The notes beneath the pieces were generated by a model. That model was not told the origin of the DNA. It made no database searches and saw only the letters and a program-made list of their open reading frames with translations. The translations under genes were made by a program, and so were the position numbers. Shown here piece by piece: positions 45,431 to 54,681 of a stretch of DNA of 64,000 nt; the stretch's first letter is position 1, and each line of letters opens with the position of its first letter. The stretch comes from Neorhizobium galegae. GTDB lineage: Bacteria > Pseudomonadota > Alphaproteobacteria > Rhizobiales > Rhizobiaceae. The DNA lies in NCBI RefSeq assembly GCF_017877055.1, contig NZ_JAGIPG010000006.1:1-64000 (forward strand), read 5' to 3'.

Positions 45431-46167
45431 ACGCCGCACTCCTCAAGGGCAAGCTCACGGGCGTCGGCACCGGACCCGGCGACCCCGAACTGCTGACGCT
45501 GAAGGCGGTACGCGCCATCCACGAAGCGGATGTGATCGCCTTCTTCTGCAAGAGAGGCTCGAGCGGCAACGGCCGCGCCATCGTCGAGGCGCATATCCGT
45601 CCGGGCACGCTCGAACTGCCGCTGGTCTATCCGGTCACGGTCGAGACACATAAGGACGAGGCCGATTATCGCGGCCCGATCGCCGATTTCTTCGATCGCT
45701 CCGCAGACGACATCGCCACGCTCCTCGATGCCGGCAAGAATGTCGCCGTGCTGAGCGAGGGCGACCCGCTGTTCTACGGATCCTACATGCACCTGCATGT
45801 GCGGCTCGCCAACCGCTACCAGGCGGAAGTCGTCGCCGGCGTCACTGCCATGTCCGGCTGCTGGTCGATGACCGGGATGCCGCTCGTCCAGGGTGACGAT
45901 ATTTTGAGCGTGCTGCCGGGAACCTTGTCCGAGGAGAAACTCGCGGAGCGGCTTGGAAATACCGACGGGGCGGTGATCATGAAAGTCGGCCGCAACCTGC
46001 CAAAAATCCGCCGGGCGCTGGCCTCCGTCGGCAAACTGTCCGGGGCGCTTTATGTCGAGCGCGGCACGATGGCGAACGGCGCAGCGCAGCGTCTGGAAGA
46101 GCGCGACGAGAGTCCGGCTCCCTATTTCTCGATTGTCCTCGTGCCCGGCTGGAAGACGCGGCCATGA
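45427..46167 (+). CDS. cobI: Precorrin-2 C20-methyltransferase
   Basis: 246-residue SAM-dependent methylase of the corrin/porphyrin family. GVGTGPGDPELLTLKAVRAI opens the protein, followed by VAVLSEGDPLFYGSYMHL and VVAGVTAMSGCWSMTG, features of CobI. The GTG at 45427 overlaps the cobH stop (GTGA); an upstream in-frame extension would lie inside cobH. Confidence 0.95.
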   Translation: MNAALLKGKLTGVGTGPGDPELLTLKAVRAIHEADVIAFFCKRGSSGNGRAIVEAHIRPGTLELPLVYPVTVETHKDEADYRGPIADFFDRSADDIATLLDAGKNVAVLSEGDPLFYGSYMHLHVRLANRYQAEVVAGVTAMSGCWSMTGMPLVQGDDILSVLPGTLSEEKLAERLGNTDGAVIMKVGRNLPKIRRALASVGKLSGALYVERGTMANGAAQRLEERDESPAPYFSIVLVPGWKTRP

Positions 46168-46931
46168 CAATGGGTTCGTTGACCGTCGTTGGCCTCGGCC
46201 CCGGCAATCCGGACCAGATGACGCCGGAAGCCGCCGCCGCAGTGACTGCGGCTGAGGATTTTTTCGGCTACTTTCCGTATATCGACCGTTTGAATCTGCG
46301 CCCCGACCAGCGGCGCCACGCATCCGATAACCGGGAGGAACTGGCCCGCGCCCGCGCCGCGCTCGAAATGGCGGCGGGCGGAGGCAAGGTCTGTGTCGTC
46401 TCGGGCGGCGACCCCGGCGTGTTCGCCATGGCCGCCGCGGTCTGCGAGGCGATCGACGAAGGTCCGGCCTTATGGCGCGAAATCGATTTTTTGGTCGTTC
46501 CCGGCATCACCGCCATGCTGGCAGTCGCGGCAAAGGCCGGCGCACCGCTCGGTCATGATTTCTGCGCCATCTCGCTTTCGAACAATCTGAAGCCCTGGGA
46601 TGTGATCGAGAAACGCCTGATCGCCGCGGCGACGGCCGGGTTCGTGATGGCCTTCTACAATCCGATCAGCAAGGCGCGCCCGCATCAGCTCGGCGAGGCC
46701 TTTAACATTCTGCGCGCACATCTGCCCGGCACCGTGCCCGTGATCTTCGGCAGAGCGGCCAGCCGGCCGGATGAGGATATCCGTGTCGTGCCGTTGTCAG
46801 AGGCGAGAAGCGATATGGCGGATATGGCGACCTGCGTCATCGTCGGCACGGCCGAGACCCGGCTGATCGCGCGGCAGAACCAGCGGCCGATCGTCTATTC
46901 CCCGCGTTATTTCAGGGGCACTGGCGCATGA
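46164..46931 (+). CDS. cobJ: Precorrin-3B C17-methyltransferase
   Basis: 255-residue methylase that also drives ring contraction. Motifs: VVGLGPGNPDQMTPEA, VCVVSGGDPGVFAMAA, VVPGITAMLAVAAKAGAPLGHDFCAISLSNNLKPW and MAFYNPISKARP, which are diagnostic for CobJ. Last gene of the cobW run; its end overlaps the convergent cobK by 25 bp. Confidence 0.96.
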   Translation: MTMGSLTVVGLGPGNPDQMTPEAAAAVTAAEDFFGYFPYIDRLNLRPDQRRHASDNREELARARAALEMAAGGGKVCVVSGGDPGVFAMAAAVCEAIDEGPALWREIDFLVVPGITAMLAVAAKAGAPLGHDFCAISLSNNLKPWDVIEKRLIAAATAGFVMAFYNPISKARPHQLGEAFNILRAHLPGTVPVIFGRAASRPDEDIRVVPLSEARSDMADMATCVIVGTAETRLIARQNQRPIVYSPRYFRGTGA

Positions 46932-47662
46932 TCGAGCCAGGCGAGCATCTCCTGCACGGTCTCGACGGACGGCACATCCGGCAGGTCCGGACGCCTGATC
47001 AGAATGACGTCGATACCGAGGTCGCGCGCAGCGGCGATCTTGCCGTAGCTCGCCGGCCCGCCGCTGTTCTTGGCGACGATCGCCTCGATGCCGTGGTCGC
47101 GCAGAAGCCGGGCCTCGTCCGCCTGTTCGAAGGGGCCGCGCGCGGTCAGATAGACCGCGTTCGGAACCGCCAGCGGCGGTTCGACCGGATCGACGCTGCG
47201 GACCAGATAGGCGTACTGCGGCGCGGCTTCGAAGGGCAGAAGCTCCTGCCGCCCGAGCGTCAGGAATGCTTTTCGGGGGGCTTTTCCCAGGGCATTGACC
47301 GCATCGGCAACGCTCTCCACCTCAATCCAGCGATCACCGGGCTGCCGCAGCCAGGGCGAGCGTCGCAAGGCGACCAGCGGAATGCCGGAAACCTCGGCGG
47401 CTTTGGCCGCATTGCGGGAAATCTGCGCCGCATAGGGATGCGTCGCGTCGATCAGGATCGAGACGTCTTTTTGCCGGAGGTAAGCGGCAAGCCCCCCTGC
47501 GCCGCCGAAACCGCCGACACGCACGGGCACGGGCTGCTCGGCCGGCGCGCGGGTGCGGCCGGCAAGCGACAGCTCGACGGTAAACCGTGGATCGCCGGCG
47601 AGCTTTCCGGCCAGCGCGCGGGCTTCCGCCGTGCCGCCGAGAATGAGGATGGAACGTTGCAC
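46907..47662 (-). CDS. cobK: Precorrin-6A reductase
   Basis: 251-residue NADPH-dependent reductase. N-terminal ILILGGTAEARALAGKL, GGFGGAGGLAAYL, IDATHPYAAQISRNAA and GPASYGKIAAARDLGIDVILIRRP identify CobK. The GTG at 47662 is preceded by a strong AGGAGG, which lies inside codons 1-3 of cobL on the other strand; the two start codons are 1 bp apart. Confidence 0.94.
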   Translation of the reverse strand: MQRSILILGGTAEARALAGKLAGDPRFTVELSLAGRTRAPAEQPVPVRVGGFGGAGGLAAYLRQKDVSILIDATHPYAAQISRNAAKAAEVSGIPLVALRRSPWLRQPGDRWIEVESVADAVNALGKAPRKAFLTLGRQELLPFEAAPQYAYLVRSVDPVEPPLAVPNAVYLTARGPFEQADEARLLRDHGIEAIVAKNSGGPASYGKIAAARDLGIDVILIRRPDLPDVPSVETVQEMLAWLDHAPVPLK

Positions 47663-47663
47663 G

Positions 47664-48917
47664 ATGCCTCCTGAATCAGAGCGGAAACCTTTAAACCAAA
47701 GCCGCTGGCTGTCCATCGTCGGCATCGGCGAGGATGGAGTTGCGGGCCTCGGCGAAAATGCCCGCGCAGCAATCGTTTTTGCTTCCGTGGTCTTCGGCGG
47801 CAGGCGGCATCTGGAACTGGCAGCCTCCGTAATCTCCGGCGAAGCCCGGCCGTGGCCGACCCCGTTTGACGCGGCGATGCGCGATGTCGTGGCACTGCGT
47901 GGTCAGAAGGTCTGCGTGCTGGCCTCCGGCGACCCCTTCTTCTTCGGCGTCGGCGTCACGCTGTCCCGCCATGTCGCGCCTGAAGAATATACCGCCTATC
48001 CTGCCCCCTCGGCCTTTTCGCTGGCCGCCTCACGGCTTGGCTGGCCACTGCAGGACATCGAAACGGTGTCATTGCACGGCCGGCCACTCGAACTCATTCG
48101 CCCGTCGCTTCATCCGGGTCGGCGGATCATCGCGCTGACATCCGATGAGAACGGGCCGGCGGCGCTGGCGGAGCTTTTGTCCCGCACCGGTTTCGGGCCG
48201 TCTCGGATAACCGTCCTGGAATCTCTGGGCGGCGCGGCGGAACGCATCCGTTCGCAGCAGGCAGATGAGTTCGCGCTACCGGATATCGATGTGCTGAATG
48301 TCGTCGCCATCGACGTAAAGGCCGAAGCTGGGGCCTTTGTCCTTCCGCGGGCATTCGGGCTGGACGACACGCTGTTCGAGCACGACGGCCAGATCACCAA
48401 GCGTGAAATCCGGGCGCTAACGCTCTCGGCACTGGCTCCGCACCGCGGCGAACTGTTGTGGGATATCGGCGCCGGCTCGGGCTCGATCGGCATCGAATGG
48501 ATGCTCGCCGATCCATCCCTGAAGGCCATTGCGATCGAAACCAGTCGGGAACGGGCAGCACGGATCGGACGGAATGCCTCGGCATTCGGTGTGCCAGGCC
48601 TGCGCATCGTCGAAGGCGAGGCGCCGGGAGCTCTGGCCGGCCTGCCGCAGCCGGATGCAATCTTTATCGGCGGCGGCGGCAGCGAGCCCGGGGTTTTCGA
48701 TCAGGCTCTGGAAGCGCTGAAGCCTGGTGGACGGCTGGTCGCCAATGCCGTGACGCTGGAAATGGAAACGGTCCTCCTGGCAGCGCATGCGAAACTCGGC
48801 GGCGAACTGATCCGCATGGAGGTTTCGCGCGCAGCGCCGATCGGCAGCATGTCGGGCTGGAAACCTGCCATGCCGGTTACCCAATGGAGCTGGACGAAAC
48901 CCGGAGCGAGGCCATGA
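47664..48917 (+). CDS. cobL: Precorrin-6Y C5,15-methyltransferase (decarboxylating)
   Basis: 417-residue fusion of a CbiE-type methylase (WLSIVGIGEDGVAGL; VCVLASGDPFFFGVG; YPAPSAFSLAASRLGWP) and a CbiT-type Rossmann methylase/decarboxylase (GELLWDIGAGSGSIGIEWML; AIFIGGGGSEPGV). ATG at 47664 chosen; a longer open frame upstream is antisense to cobK. It overlaps cobE by 4 bp. Because cobK begins 1 bp away on the other strand, its promoter or incoming transcription must run through cobK in antisense. Confidence 0.95.
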   Translation: MPPESERKPLNQSRWLSIVGIGEDGVAGLGENARAAIVFASVVFGGRRHLELAASVISGEARPWPTPFDAAMRDVVALRGQKVCVLASGDPFFFGVGVTLSRHVAPEEYTAYPAPSAFSLAASRLGWPLQDIETVSLHGRPLELIRPSLHPGRRIIALTSDENGPAALAELLSRTGFGPSRITVLESLGGAAERIRSQQADEFALPDIDVLNVVAIDVKAEAGAFVLPRAFGLDDTLFEHDGQITKREIRALTLSALAPHRGELLWDIGAGSGSIGIEWMLADPSLKAIAIETSRERAARIGRNASAFGVPGLRIVEGEAPGALAGLPQPDAIFIGGGGSEPGVFDQALEALKPGGRLVANAVTLEMETVLLAAHAKLGGELIRMEVSRAAPIGSMSGWKPAMPVTQWSWTKPGARP

Positions 48918-49300
48918 TTGCCGCAGGCCTCGGCTGTCGCAAGGGGACATCTGCCGAAGCGCTGCTTTCGGCACTGGCAGCCGCCTGCGCTGAAGCCAAT
49001 ATTTCGCCTGATTCCGTGTCCGTTCTGGCAACCGGCGAGATCAAGCGGCATGAGCCGGGAATGATCGAGCTTGCGGAACAGCTGCGCCTGCCCTTGCAGA
49101 TTCTTGATGAGGCGGCGCTGAAGCAGGTAGAAGGCCGCACCAGAACAGTTTCGAAACACAGCCTCGCGCAAACCGCCACGCCGAGCCTTTCCGAAGCCGC
49201 GGCACTTGCGGCCGCCGGCGAAGCTTCGGAACTCGTCGTGGCGCGGCTGATCGCCGATGGCGCCACCTGCGCGCTGGCACGCTCGAAGGACCATTCATGA
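48914..49300 (+). CDS. cobE: Cobalamin biosynthesis protein CobE (CbiG C-terminal domain)
   Basis: 128-residue free CbiG_C domain: [21 protein letters not shown] at the start, [21 protein letters not shown] in the middle and [12 protein letters not shown]...[17 protein letters not shown] at the end. Family role in the aerobic pathway is not fully settled; it may assist ring-contraction intermediates. ATG at 48914 overlaps the cobL stop (ATGA) and the gene overlaps cobM by 4 bp. Confidence 0.9.
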   Translation: MIAAGLGCRKGTSAEALLSALAAACAEANISPDSVSVLATGEIKRHEPGMIELAEQLRLPLQILDEAALKQVEGRTRTVSKHSLAQTATPSLSEAAALAAAGEASELVVARLIADGATCALARSKDHS

Positions 49301-50082
49301 CCGTGCATTTCATCGGCGCCGGACCGGGCGCCGCCGACCTCATCACCGTGCGCGGCCGCGATATTCTCGCCCGCTCGCCGGTCTGCCTTTATGCCGGCTC
49401 GATCATGCCGAAGGAACTGCTCGACTATTGCCCGAGGGACGCACGGATCGTCGATACCGGCTCTCTGTCGCTGGACGATATCGAGGCGGAATACGTGTCG
49501 GCACATCGTGCCGGCAAGGATGTCGCGCGGCTGCATTCCGGCGATCTTTCCGTCTGGAGCGCGGTTGCGGAACAGATCCGCCGGCTGGAAAAACACGGCA
49601 TCGACTATACCCTCACTCCCGGCGTGCCCTCCTTTGCCGCCGCCGCGGCAGCTCTGCGGCGAGAGCTGACCATTCCGGAAGTGGCGCAGAGCCTGATCCT
49701 CACCCGGGTTTCCGGCCGCGCGTCGAAAATGCCGGAGGGCGAGACGCTGGCGGCCTTCGGTGCGACCGGCGCGACGCTCGCAATCCACCTCGCCATCCAC
49801 GCGCTCGACCGAATCGTCGCGGAACTGACGCCGTTTTATGGCGCCGATTGCCCCGTCGCGATCGTTGTGCGCGCCTCCTGGCCGGAAGAAAGGATCATCC
49901 GCGGCACACTTGCCGATATCGAAGCGAAGCTGGCGGCGGAACCCGCGGAACGCACGGCGCTGATCTTCGTCGGCAAGGGCCTGGGCGCTGCCGATTTCGT
50001 CGAGAGCCAGCTCTACAATACCGATTACGTGCGCCGCTTCCGGCCCGGCTGGCCTCAGGCCGGCGATAAGGATTCCGAATGA
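49297..50082 (+). CDS. cobM: Precorrin-4 C11-methyltransferase
   Basis: 261-residue SAM methylase: [56 protein letters not shown] and [19 protein letters not shown], all diagnostic of CobM/CbiF. Its 3' end overlaps the convergent cbiD gene by 28 bp. Confidence 0.96.
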   Translation: MTVHFIGAGPGAADLITVRGRDILARSPVCLYAGSIMPKELLDYCPRDARIVDTGSLSLDDIEAEYVSAHRAGKDVARLHSGDLSVWSAVAEQIRRLEKHGIDYTLTPGVPSFAAAAAALRRELTIPEVAQSLILTRVSGRASKMPEGETLAAFGATGATLAIHLAIHALDRIVAELTPFYGADCPVAIVVRASWPEERIIRGTLADIEAKLAAEPAERTALIFVGKGLGAADFVESQLYNTDYVRRFRPGWPQAGDKDSE

Positions 50083-51167
50083 TCGGACGGCGTAAACGCG
50101 GTCCGGCCGACCAACCGGCCTTCGCGATCGTAGACCAGGATTTCCAGCGCGATCTGCGGATCCCTGAGCGCCTTGGCGGCAGTCTTCCAGGCGAGCCCCG
50201 CGATCCGGTCGCCCAATGCCAGGCCGTTTTCCCCAGCGAGCGCGAATGCCTGCGACACGGCGTTCGCAGCGGCAATCTGCGCCATAAGCTCGTCGCTCGC
50301 CCCGGCCTCCCCCGCCAGCTTGGCGAGAGCTTCGAGATCGGCCAGCCCGCGCTTGGAATGCACGTCGAGCATGCCCTGCGCGAGCTTGGTCATCTTGGCG
50401 ACGCCGCCGGCGATCGTGACCTTCGGCACCGGGTGGTCGCGCAGATATTTCAGCATGCCGCCGACGAAATCGCCCATGTCGATCAGCGCGATCTCATGCA
50501 GCCCATGATGCGCCTGCACCGCCTTTTCGGAGGTATTACCGGTGGCGCCCGCTACATGGGTGAGTCCGGCGGCACGCGCGACATCGATGCCGCGCCAGAT
50601 GGAATGGATCCAGGCCGAACAGGAAAAGGGTATGACGATCCCCGTCGTGCCGAGGATCGAGATGCCGCCCAGGATCCCAAGCCGGCCGTTCAGCGTCTTC
50701 TCGGCAATTTTTTCACCGTCGGCGACGGAAATCTCGACCTCGAAATCAGTCTCGTCGCCGGCGACTTCCGCAATCGCCTGTGCGATCATCTTGCGCGGCA
50801 CCGGATTGATGGCGGGTTCACCGACGGGCAGAGGCAGGCCGGCACGGGTGACGGTGCCGACGCCTTCGCCGGCCTTGAAAATGATGCCGCTGCCGGCCGC
50901 GCTGCGCCGCACGGTGCTCTTGATCAGCGCGCCGTGCGTGACGTCGGGGTCATCGCCGGCATCCTTGACGATCCCGGCTCTCGCAAATCCCTCGCCGGTC
51001 TCTTCGACGGCAAGCGCGAAGGATGGCGTCTGCCCGCCGGGCAACGTCACCTCGATCAGGTCTGGAAATTTTCCGGCAAGGAGCGCAAGACAGGCCGCCT
51101 TGCTCGCCGCCGCCGCGCAGGTTCCCGTGGTCCAGCCACGACGCAGGTTCTTGCCATCCGCTTCCAT
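50055..51167 (-). CDS. cbiD: CbiD-type precorrin/cobalt-precorrin C1-methyltransferase
   Basis: 370-residue CbiD family protein: [18 protein letters not shown] at the start, [39 protein letters not shown] and [10 protein letters not shown]. In the anaerobic pathway it methylates C1 of cobalt-precorrin-5B. Here it sits in an aerobic locus that lacks cobF, so it probably supplies the C1 methylation/deacylation step. I use the ATG at 51167; a GTG at 51203 would add 12 residues. Diverges from cobA over 53 bp. Confidence 0.92.
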   Translation of the reverse strand: MEADGKNLRRGWTTGTCAAAASKAACLALLAGKFPDLIEVTLPGGQTPSFALAVEETGEGFARAGIVKDAGDDPDVTHGALIKSTVRRSAAGSGIIFKAGEGVGTVTRAGLPLPVGEPAINPVPRKMIAQAIAEVAGDETDFEVEISVADGEKIAEKTLNGRLGILGGISILGTTGIVIPFSCSAWIHSIWRGIDVARAAGLTHVAGATGNTSEKAVQAHHGLHEIALIDMGDFVGGMLKYLRDHPVPKVTIAGGVAKMTKLAQGMLDVHSKRGLADLEALAKLAGEAGASDELMAQIAAANAVSQAFALAGENGLALGDRIAGLAWKTAAKALRDPQIALEILVYDREGRLVGRTAFTPSDHSESLSPA

Positions 51168-51220
51168 GGCCGTTTCTATAGCCCGACCGGGGCCGAGCGT
51201 CACCGGTCAAAGGTCCGCAT

Positions 51221-52000
51221 ATGAATGAAAGCTTAGAATCCATCGTCGCAGCACCCGTCTTCGAGCCCGGCCATGTCTGGCTCGCCGGCGCCGGCCCCGG
51301 TCATCCGCGTTACCTGACGCTGGAAGTCGCCGATGCGATCGGCAAGGCTGACATGATCGTCCATGATGCACTGGTCTCCGAGGGCGTGCTTTCGCTCGCG
51401 AAAACCGCCGAGCTTATCTTCGTCGGAAAACGCGGCGGAAAGCCGTCTGTCGCCCAGGATGACATTACCGGCCTGCTGATCGAGCTCGCCCGCAAGGGCA
51501 GGCGGGTCCTGCGTCTGAAGGGCGGCGATCCCTTCGTGTTCGGACGCGGCGGCGAGGAAGCAGAAGCACTTGCCAAGGAAAACATCCCGTTCCGCATCCT
51601 GCCGGGCATGACCTCGGCGCTGGCAGCTCTCGCTTCGGCCAATATCCCCGCGACGATGCGGGGAATGAGCCGGGCGATCACCCTTGCCACCGGCCATGCG
51701 GCGGGAAGTCCCGGCGATCTGGACTGGAAGGCGCTGGCGAAAACCGGCGAGCCGATCGTGGTCTATATGGGCGTCAGCACGATCAGCACCATCGCCAGGC
51801 TGCTGATCGAAGGCGGGCTGTCGCCGGACACGCCGGTCGCGGTGCTGATGGCGGCAACGACGCCGGACGAACGCTCGCTGACCGCAACGCTCGCAACCGT
51901 CGAGGCGGAAGTTGAGCGGCAGAAATTCGCCGCGCCCGCTCTGATCGTCATCGGCCGGATCGTTTCGATGCAGGCCGTGCTGACGGGCGGCAAACCATGA
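51221..52000 (+). CDS. cobA: Uroporphyrinogen-III C-methyltransferase (SUMT)
   Basis: 259-residue enzyme producing precorrin-2, the entry to cobalamin and siroheme. VWLAGAGPGHPRYLTLEVADAI, IVHDALVS, LRLKGGDPFVFGRGGEEAEAL and PGMTSALAALASANIPATMRGMSRAI are the SUMT signatures. It is a free SUMT, not fused to a CysG oxidase/ferrochelatase domain. It overlaps cobB by 4 bp. Confidence 0.96.
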   Translation: MNESLESIVAAPVFEPGHVWLAGAGPGHPRYLTLEVADAIGKADMIVHDALVSEGVLSLAKTAELIFVGKRGGKPSVAQDDITGLLIELARKGRRVLRLKGGDPFVFGRGGEEAEALAKENIPFRILPGMTSALAALASANIPATMRGMSRAITLATGHAAGSPGDLDWKALAKTGEPIVVYMGVSTISTIARLLIEGGLSPDTPVAVLMAATTPDERSLTATLATVEAEVERQKFAAPALIVIGRIVSMQAVLTGGKP

Positions 52001-53310
52001 CGGCTCGCGCACTCATCATCGGTGCGCCGCGCTCCGGCTCCGGCAAGACCAGCGTCACGATCGGCCTCTTGCGCGCCTTTGCCCGTCGCGGCGTCAAAGT
52101 GCGCGGCATCAAGACCGGACCGGACTATATCGATCCCGGTTTCCACGAGGCTGCGACGCATCTGCCGGGCCTCAACCTCGACAGCTGGGCAATGGCGCCG
52201 GATCTGCTCCGGCATCTGGCGCGCGGCCAGGCGGAAGACGCCGAACTGCTTTTGATCGAAAGCGCCATGGGCTTGTTCGACGGCATCGTCAGCGAAGAGA
52301 ACCGTTCCGGCGCCGCCTCCGACCTCGCTCGGCTGTTCCGCCTGCCCGTGCTGCTGGTGCTGGATGTCTCCGGCCAATCGCAGACGGCCGGCGTGATCGC
52401 CTATGGTTTTGCCCATTACGACCCGACCGTGAAGATCGCCGCCTGTATCCTCAATCGAGCCGGCAGCGAACGGCACAAGAAGCTTTGCGGCGATGCGATC
52501 CAGGCGGCCGGAATTCCCGTTGTCGGCACCGTCCTGCGCGACCCCTCCCTTATCCTGCCCGAACGGCATCTCGGCCTCGTCCAGGCGAGTGAGCATCCGG
52601 AAATGGACGCACATATCGAGCGGCTGGCTGATGCCATGGAAGCCTCGCTGGACCTCGATGCGATCTTTGCCGCTGCAAAACCGTTCAATATTCCCGGCGG
52701 CTCGACGGAAAAATCTCTGCGGCCGCCGGGCCAGCGCATCGCTTTGGCGCAGGATGCCGCCTTCACCTTCCTCTACCCGCATCTGATGCGCGAATGGCGT
52801 TCCGCCGGGGCGGAGATCGTTCCCTTCTCGCCATTGAGCGACGAGTCGCCACCGGCCGACTGCGACACCTGCTGGCTACCGGGCGGGTACCCCGAACTGC
52901 ACGCGGGAAGGCTTGCAGCTGCCGAAAAATTCAAGTCCGGCCTCGCCCGGTTTGCGGAAACGAAACCGGTTCACGGCGAGTGCGGCGGTTACATGGTTCT
53001 CGGCGAAACGCTGGAGGATGCCGACGGCGTGACGCACGTCATGGCCGGGCTCCTCTCCCACCGCACCAGTTTTGCCAAACGCAAGATGAACCTCGGTTAC
53101 CGCCAAGCGGAACTTGTCCAGGACGGCCCGCTCGGCCGGAAGGGCGATACGATCCGCGGGCATGAATTCCATTATGCCAGCGTGGTTTCTCCCGGCACCG
53201 ACGAAGCTTTCGCAACGATCGCGGATGGCGGCGGCAGGATGATCGGCCCGACAGGCGGCAGGCGCGCCCTGGTCAGCGGCGCCTTTTTCCACGCGATCGC
53301 CCGCGGCTAA
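51997..53310 (+). CDS. cobB: Hydrogenobyrinic (cobyrinic) acid a,c-diamide synthase
   Basis: 437-residue glutamine-dependent amidase. ATPase domain with IGAPRSGSGKTSVTIGLLRAF, IKTGPDYIDPGFHEAAT and ESAMGLFDGI; C-terminal class I amidotransferase with the nucleophile in HGECGGYMVLGE and late ALVSGAFFHAIARG. Last gene of the cobalamin locus in this window. Confidence 0.96.
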   Translation: MTARALIIGAPRSGSGKTSVTIGLLRAFARRGVKVRGIKTGPDYIDPGFHEAATHLPGLNLDSWAMAPDLLRHLARGQAEDAELLLIESAMGLFDGIVSEENRSGAASDLARLFRLPVLLVLDVSGQSQTAGVIAYGFAHYDPTVKIAACILNRAGSERHKKLCGDAIQAAGIPVVGTVLRDPSLILPERHLGLVQASEHPEMDAHIERLADAMEASLDLDAIFAAAKPFNIPGGSTEKSLRPPGQRIALAQDAAFTFLYPHLMREWRSAGAEIVPFSPLSDESPPADCDTCWLPGGYPELHAGRLAAAEKFKSGLARFAETKPVHGECGGYMVLGETLEDADGVTHVMAGLLSHRTSFAKRKMNLGYRQAELVQDGPLGRKGDTIRGHEFHYASVVSPGTDEAFATIADGGGRMIGPTGGRRALVSGAFFHAIARG

Positions 53311-53483
53311 CCGGCGGACGCTGAAAGTGCGCTGACCGCCGCGACCGCCCGTTCGGCGTCCCCCTCCGAAATAATCGGATAGGCCGCAAATCCTTCTTGC
53401 GCGTCCCTCGCCAGCTTCTAGTCTACGCCGCTTCGGGGCTCGGCTCCTCCCAAACTCTTGGTTTCGAACAGCAAGGTGTTCCA

Positions 53484-54677
53484 GTGACGGATTTCGAAAA
53501 GACCCGCTCGCTCTTCTATCTCCCGGAAGGCGTGATCTATCTCGACGGCAATTCGCTCGGACCGCTGCCGCTCGCCGCGAAAGAGCGCGTCGCCAAATTG
53601 ATGACCGACGAATGGGGCGAGCTGCTGATCAAGGGCTGGAACAAGGCCGGCTGGATGATGATGCCGCGGCGGGTCGGAGACCGGGTCGGCAAGCTGATCG
53701 GTGCCGCGGAAGGTACCGTGGTGATGGGCGACACCCTGTCGATCAAGGTCTACCAGGCGCTCGCCTCGGCATTGGAACTGGTGCCGGAACGCAAGGTCGT
53801 GCTCTCCGACAGCGGCAACTTTCCATCCGATCTCTATATGGCGCAGGGCCTGATCGGCTCGCTCGGCAAGGGCCATGAGCTGAAGATCGCCGAGCCGGAA
53901 GAGGTCGAAGCCGCGATCGACGAAACCGTCGCCGTGGTCATGCTGACGGAAGTGGACTATCGTACCGGTCGTCTGCACGACATGAAGGCGCTGACCAAAA
54001 AGGCGCATGCCGTCGGCGCGATCACCGTCTGGGATCTTGCCCATACGGCCGGTGCCCTGCCGGTCGATCTTTCCGGCGCGGACGCGGATTTCGCGGTCGG
54101 CTGCACCTACAAGTACCTGAACGGGGGGCCGGGCGCCCCGGCCTTCATCTATGTGGCGCCGCGCCATGCGGACAAGGTCCGGCCGGCGCTTTCCGGTTGG
54201 CTGGGGCACGAACAGCCCTTCGCCTTCGATCTCGGTTATCGGCCGGGCAGCGGTATCGACCGCATGCGGGTCGGCACGCCGCCGATTATCGGGCTTGCGG
54301 CGCTCGACGCCGCACTCGATGCCTGGGAAGGCGTCGACATGGCGGACCTGCGGCGGCAGTCGATAAACCTCTGCGATCTGTTCGTCGCGGAAGTCGAAAA
54401 GCGCTGCCCGATGCTGAAGCTCGGCTCCCCGCGGGATGGCATGAAGCGCGGCAGCCAGATTTCCTTCCTGCACGAGGAAGGATACGCGATCATGCAGGCG
54501 CTGATCGCTCGCGGCGTGATCGGCGATTTCCGCGCTCCGAACGCCATCCGTTTCGGCTTCACACCGCTCTATATCGGCGAGGCCGAGGTATTGGGCGCAG
54601 TGGACATTCTCGAAGACATCATGACCAATCGCCTCTGGGACACCGCCGAATATAGGCAGCGGGCGCTGGTGACCTGA
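53484..54677 (+). CDS. kynU: Kynureninase
   Basis: PLP enzyme cleaving kynurenine to anthranilate and alanine in tryptophan catabolism. 397 residues from the GTG at 53484 (AAGG upstream); the open frame extends upstream without protein-like sequence. Diagnostic: YLDGNSLGPLP near the start, LTEVDYRTGRLHDM, WDLAHTAGALPVDL, PLP-Lys210 in CTYKYLNGGPGAPAF, and GWLGHEQPFAFDLGY. Followed 4 bp later by a MarR gene and then an amino-acid-type ABC transporter, suggesting an uptake and breakdown unit for kynurenine or a related aromatic amino acid. Confidence 0.9.
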   Translation: MTDFEKTRSLFYLPEGVIYLDGNSLGPLPLAAKERVAKLMTDEWGELLIKGWNKAGWMMMPRRVGDRVGKLIGAAEGTVVMGDTLSIKVYQALASALELVPERKVVLSDSGNFPSDLYMAQGLIGSLGKGHELKIAEPEEVEAAIDETVAVVMLTEVDYRTGRLHDMKALTKKAHAVGAITVWDLAHTAGALPVDLSGADADFAVGCTYKYLNGGPGAPAFIYVAPRHADKVRPALSGWLGHEQPFAFDLGYRPGSGIDRMRVGTPPIIGLAALDAALDAWEGVDMADLRRQSINLCDLFVAEVEKRCPMLKLGSPRDGMKRGSQISFLHEEGYAIMQALIARGVIGDFRAPNAIRFGFTPLYIGEAEVLGAVDILEDIMTNRLWDTAEYRQRALVT

Positions 54678-54681
54678 TCGG

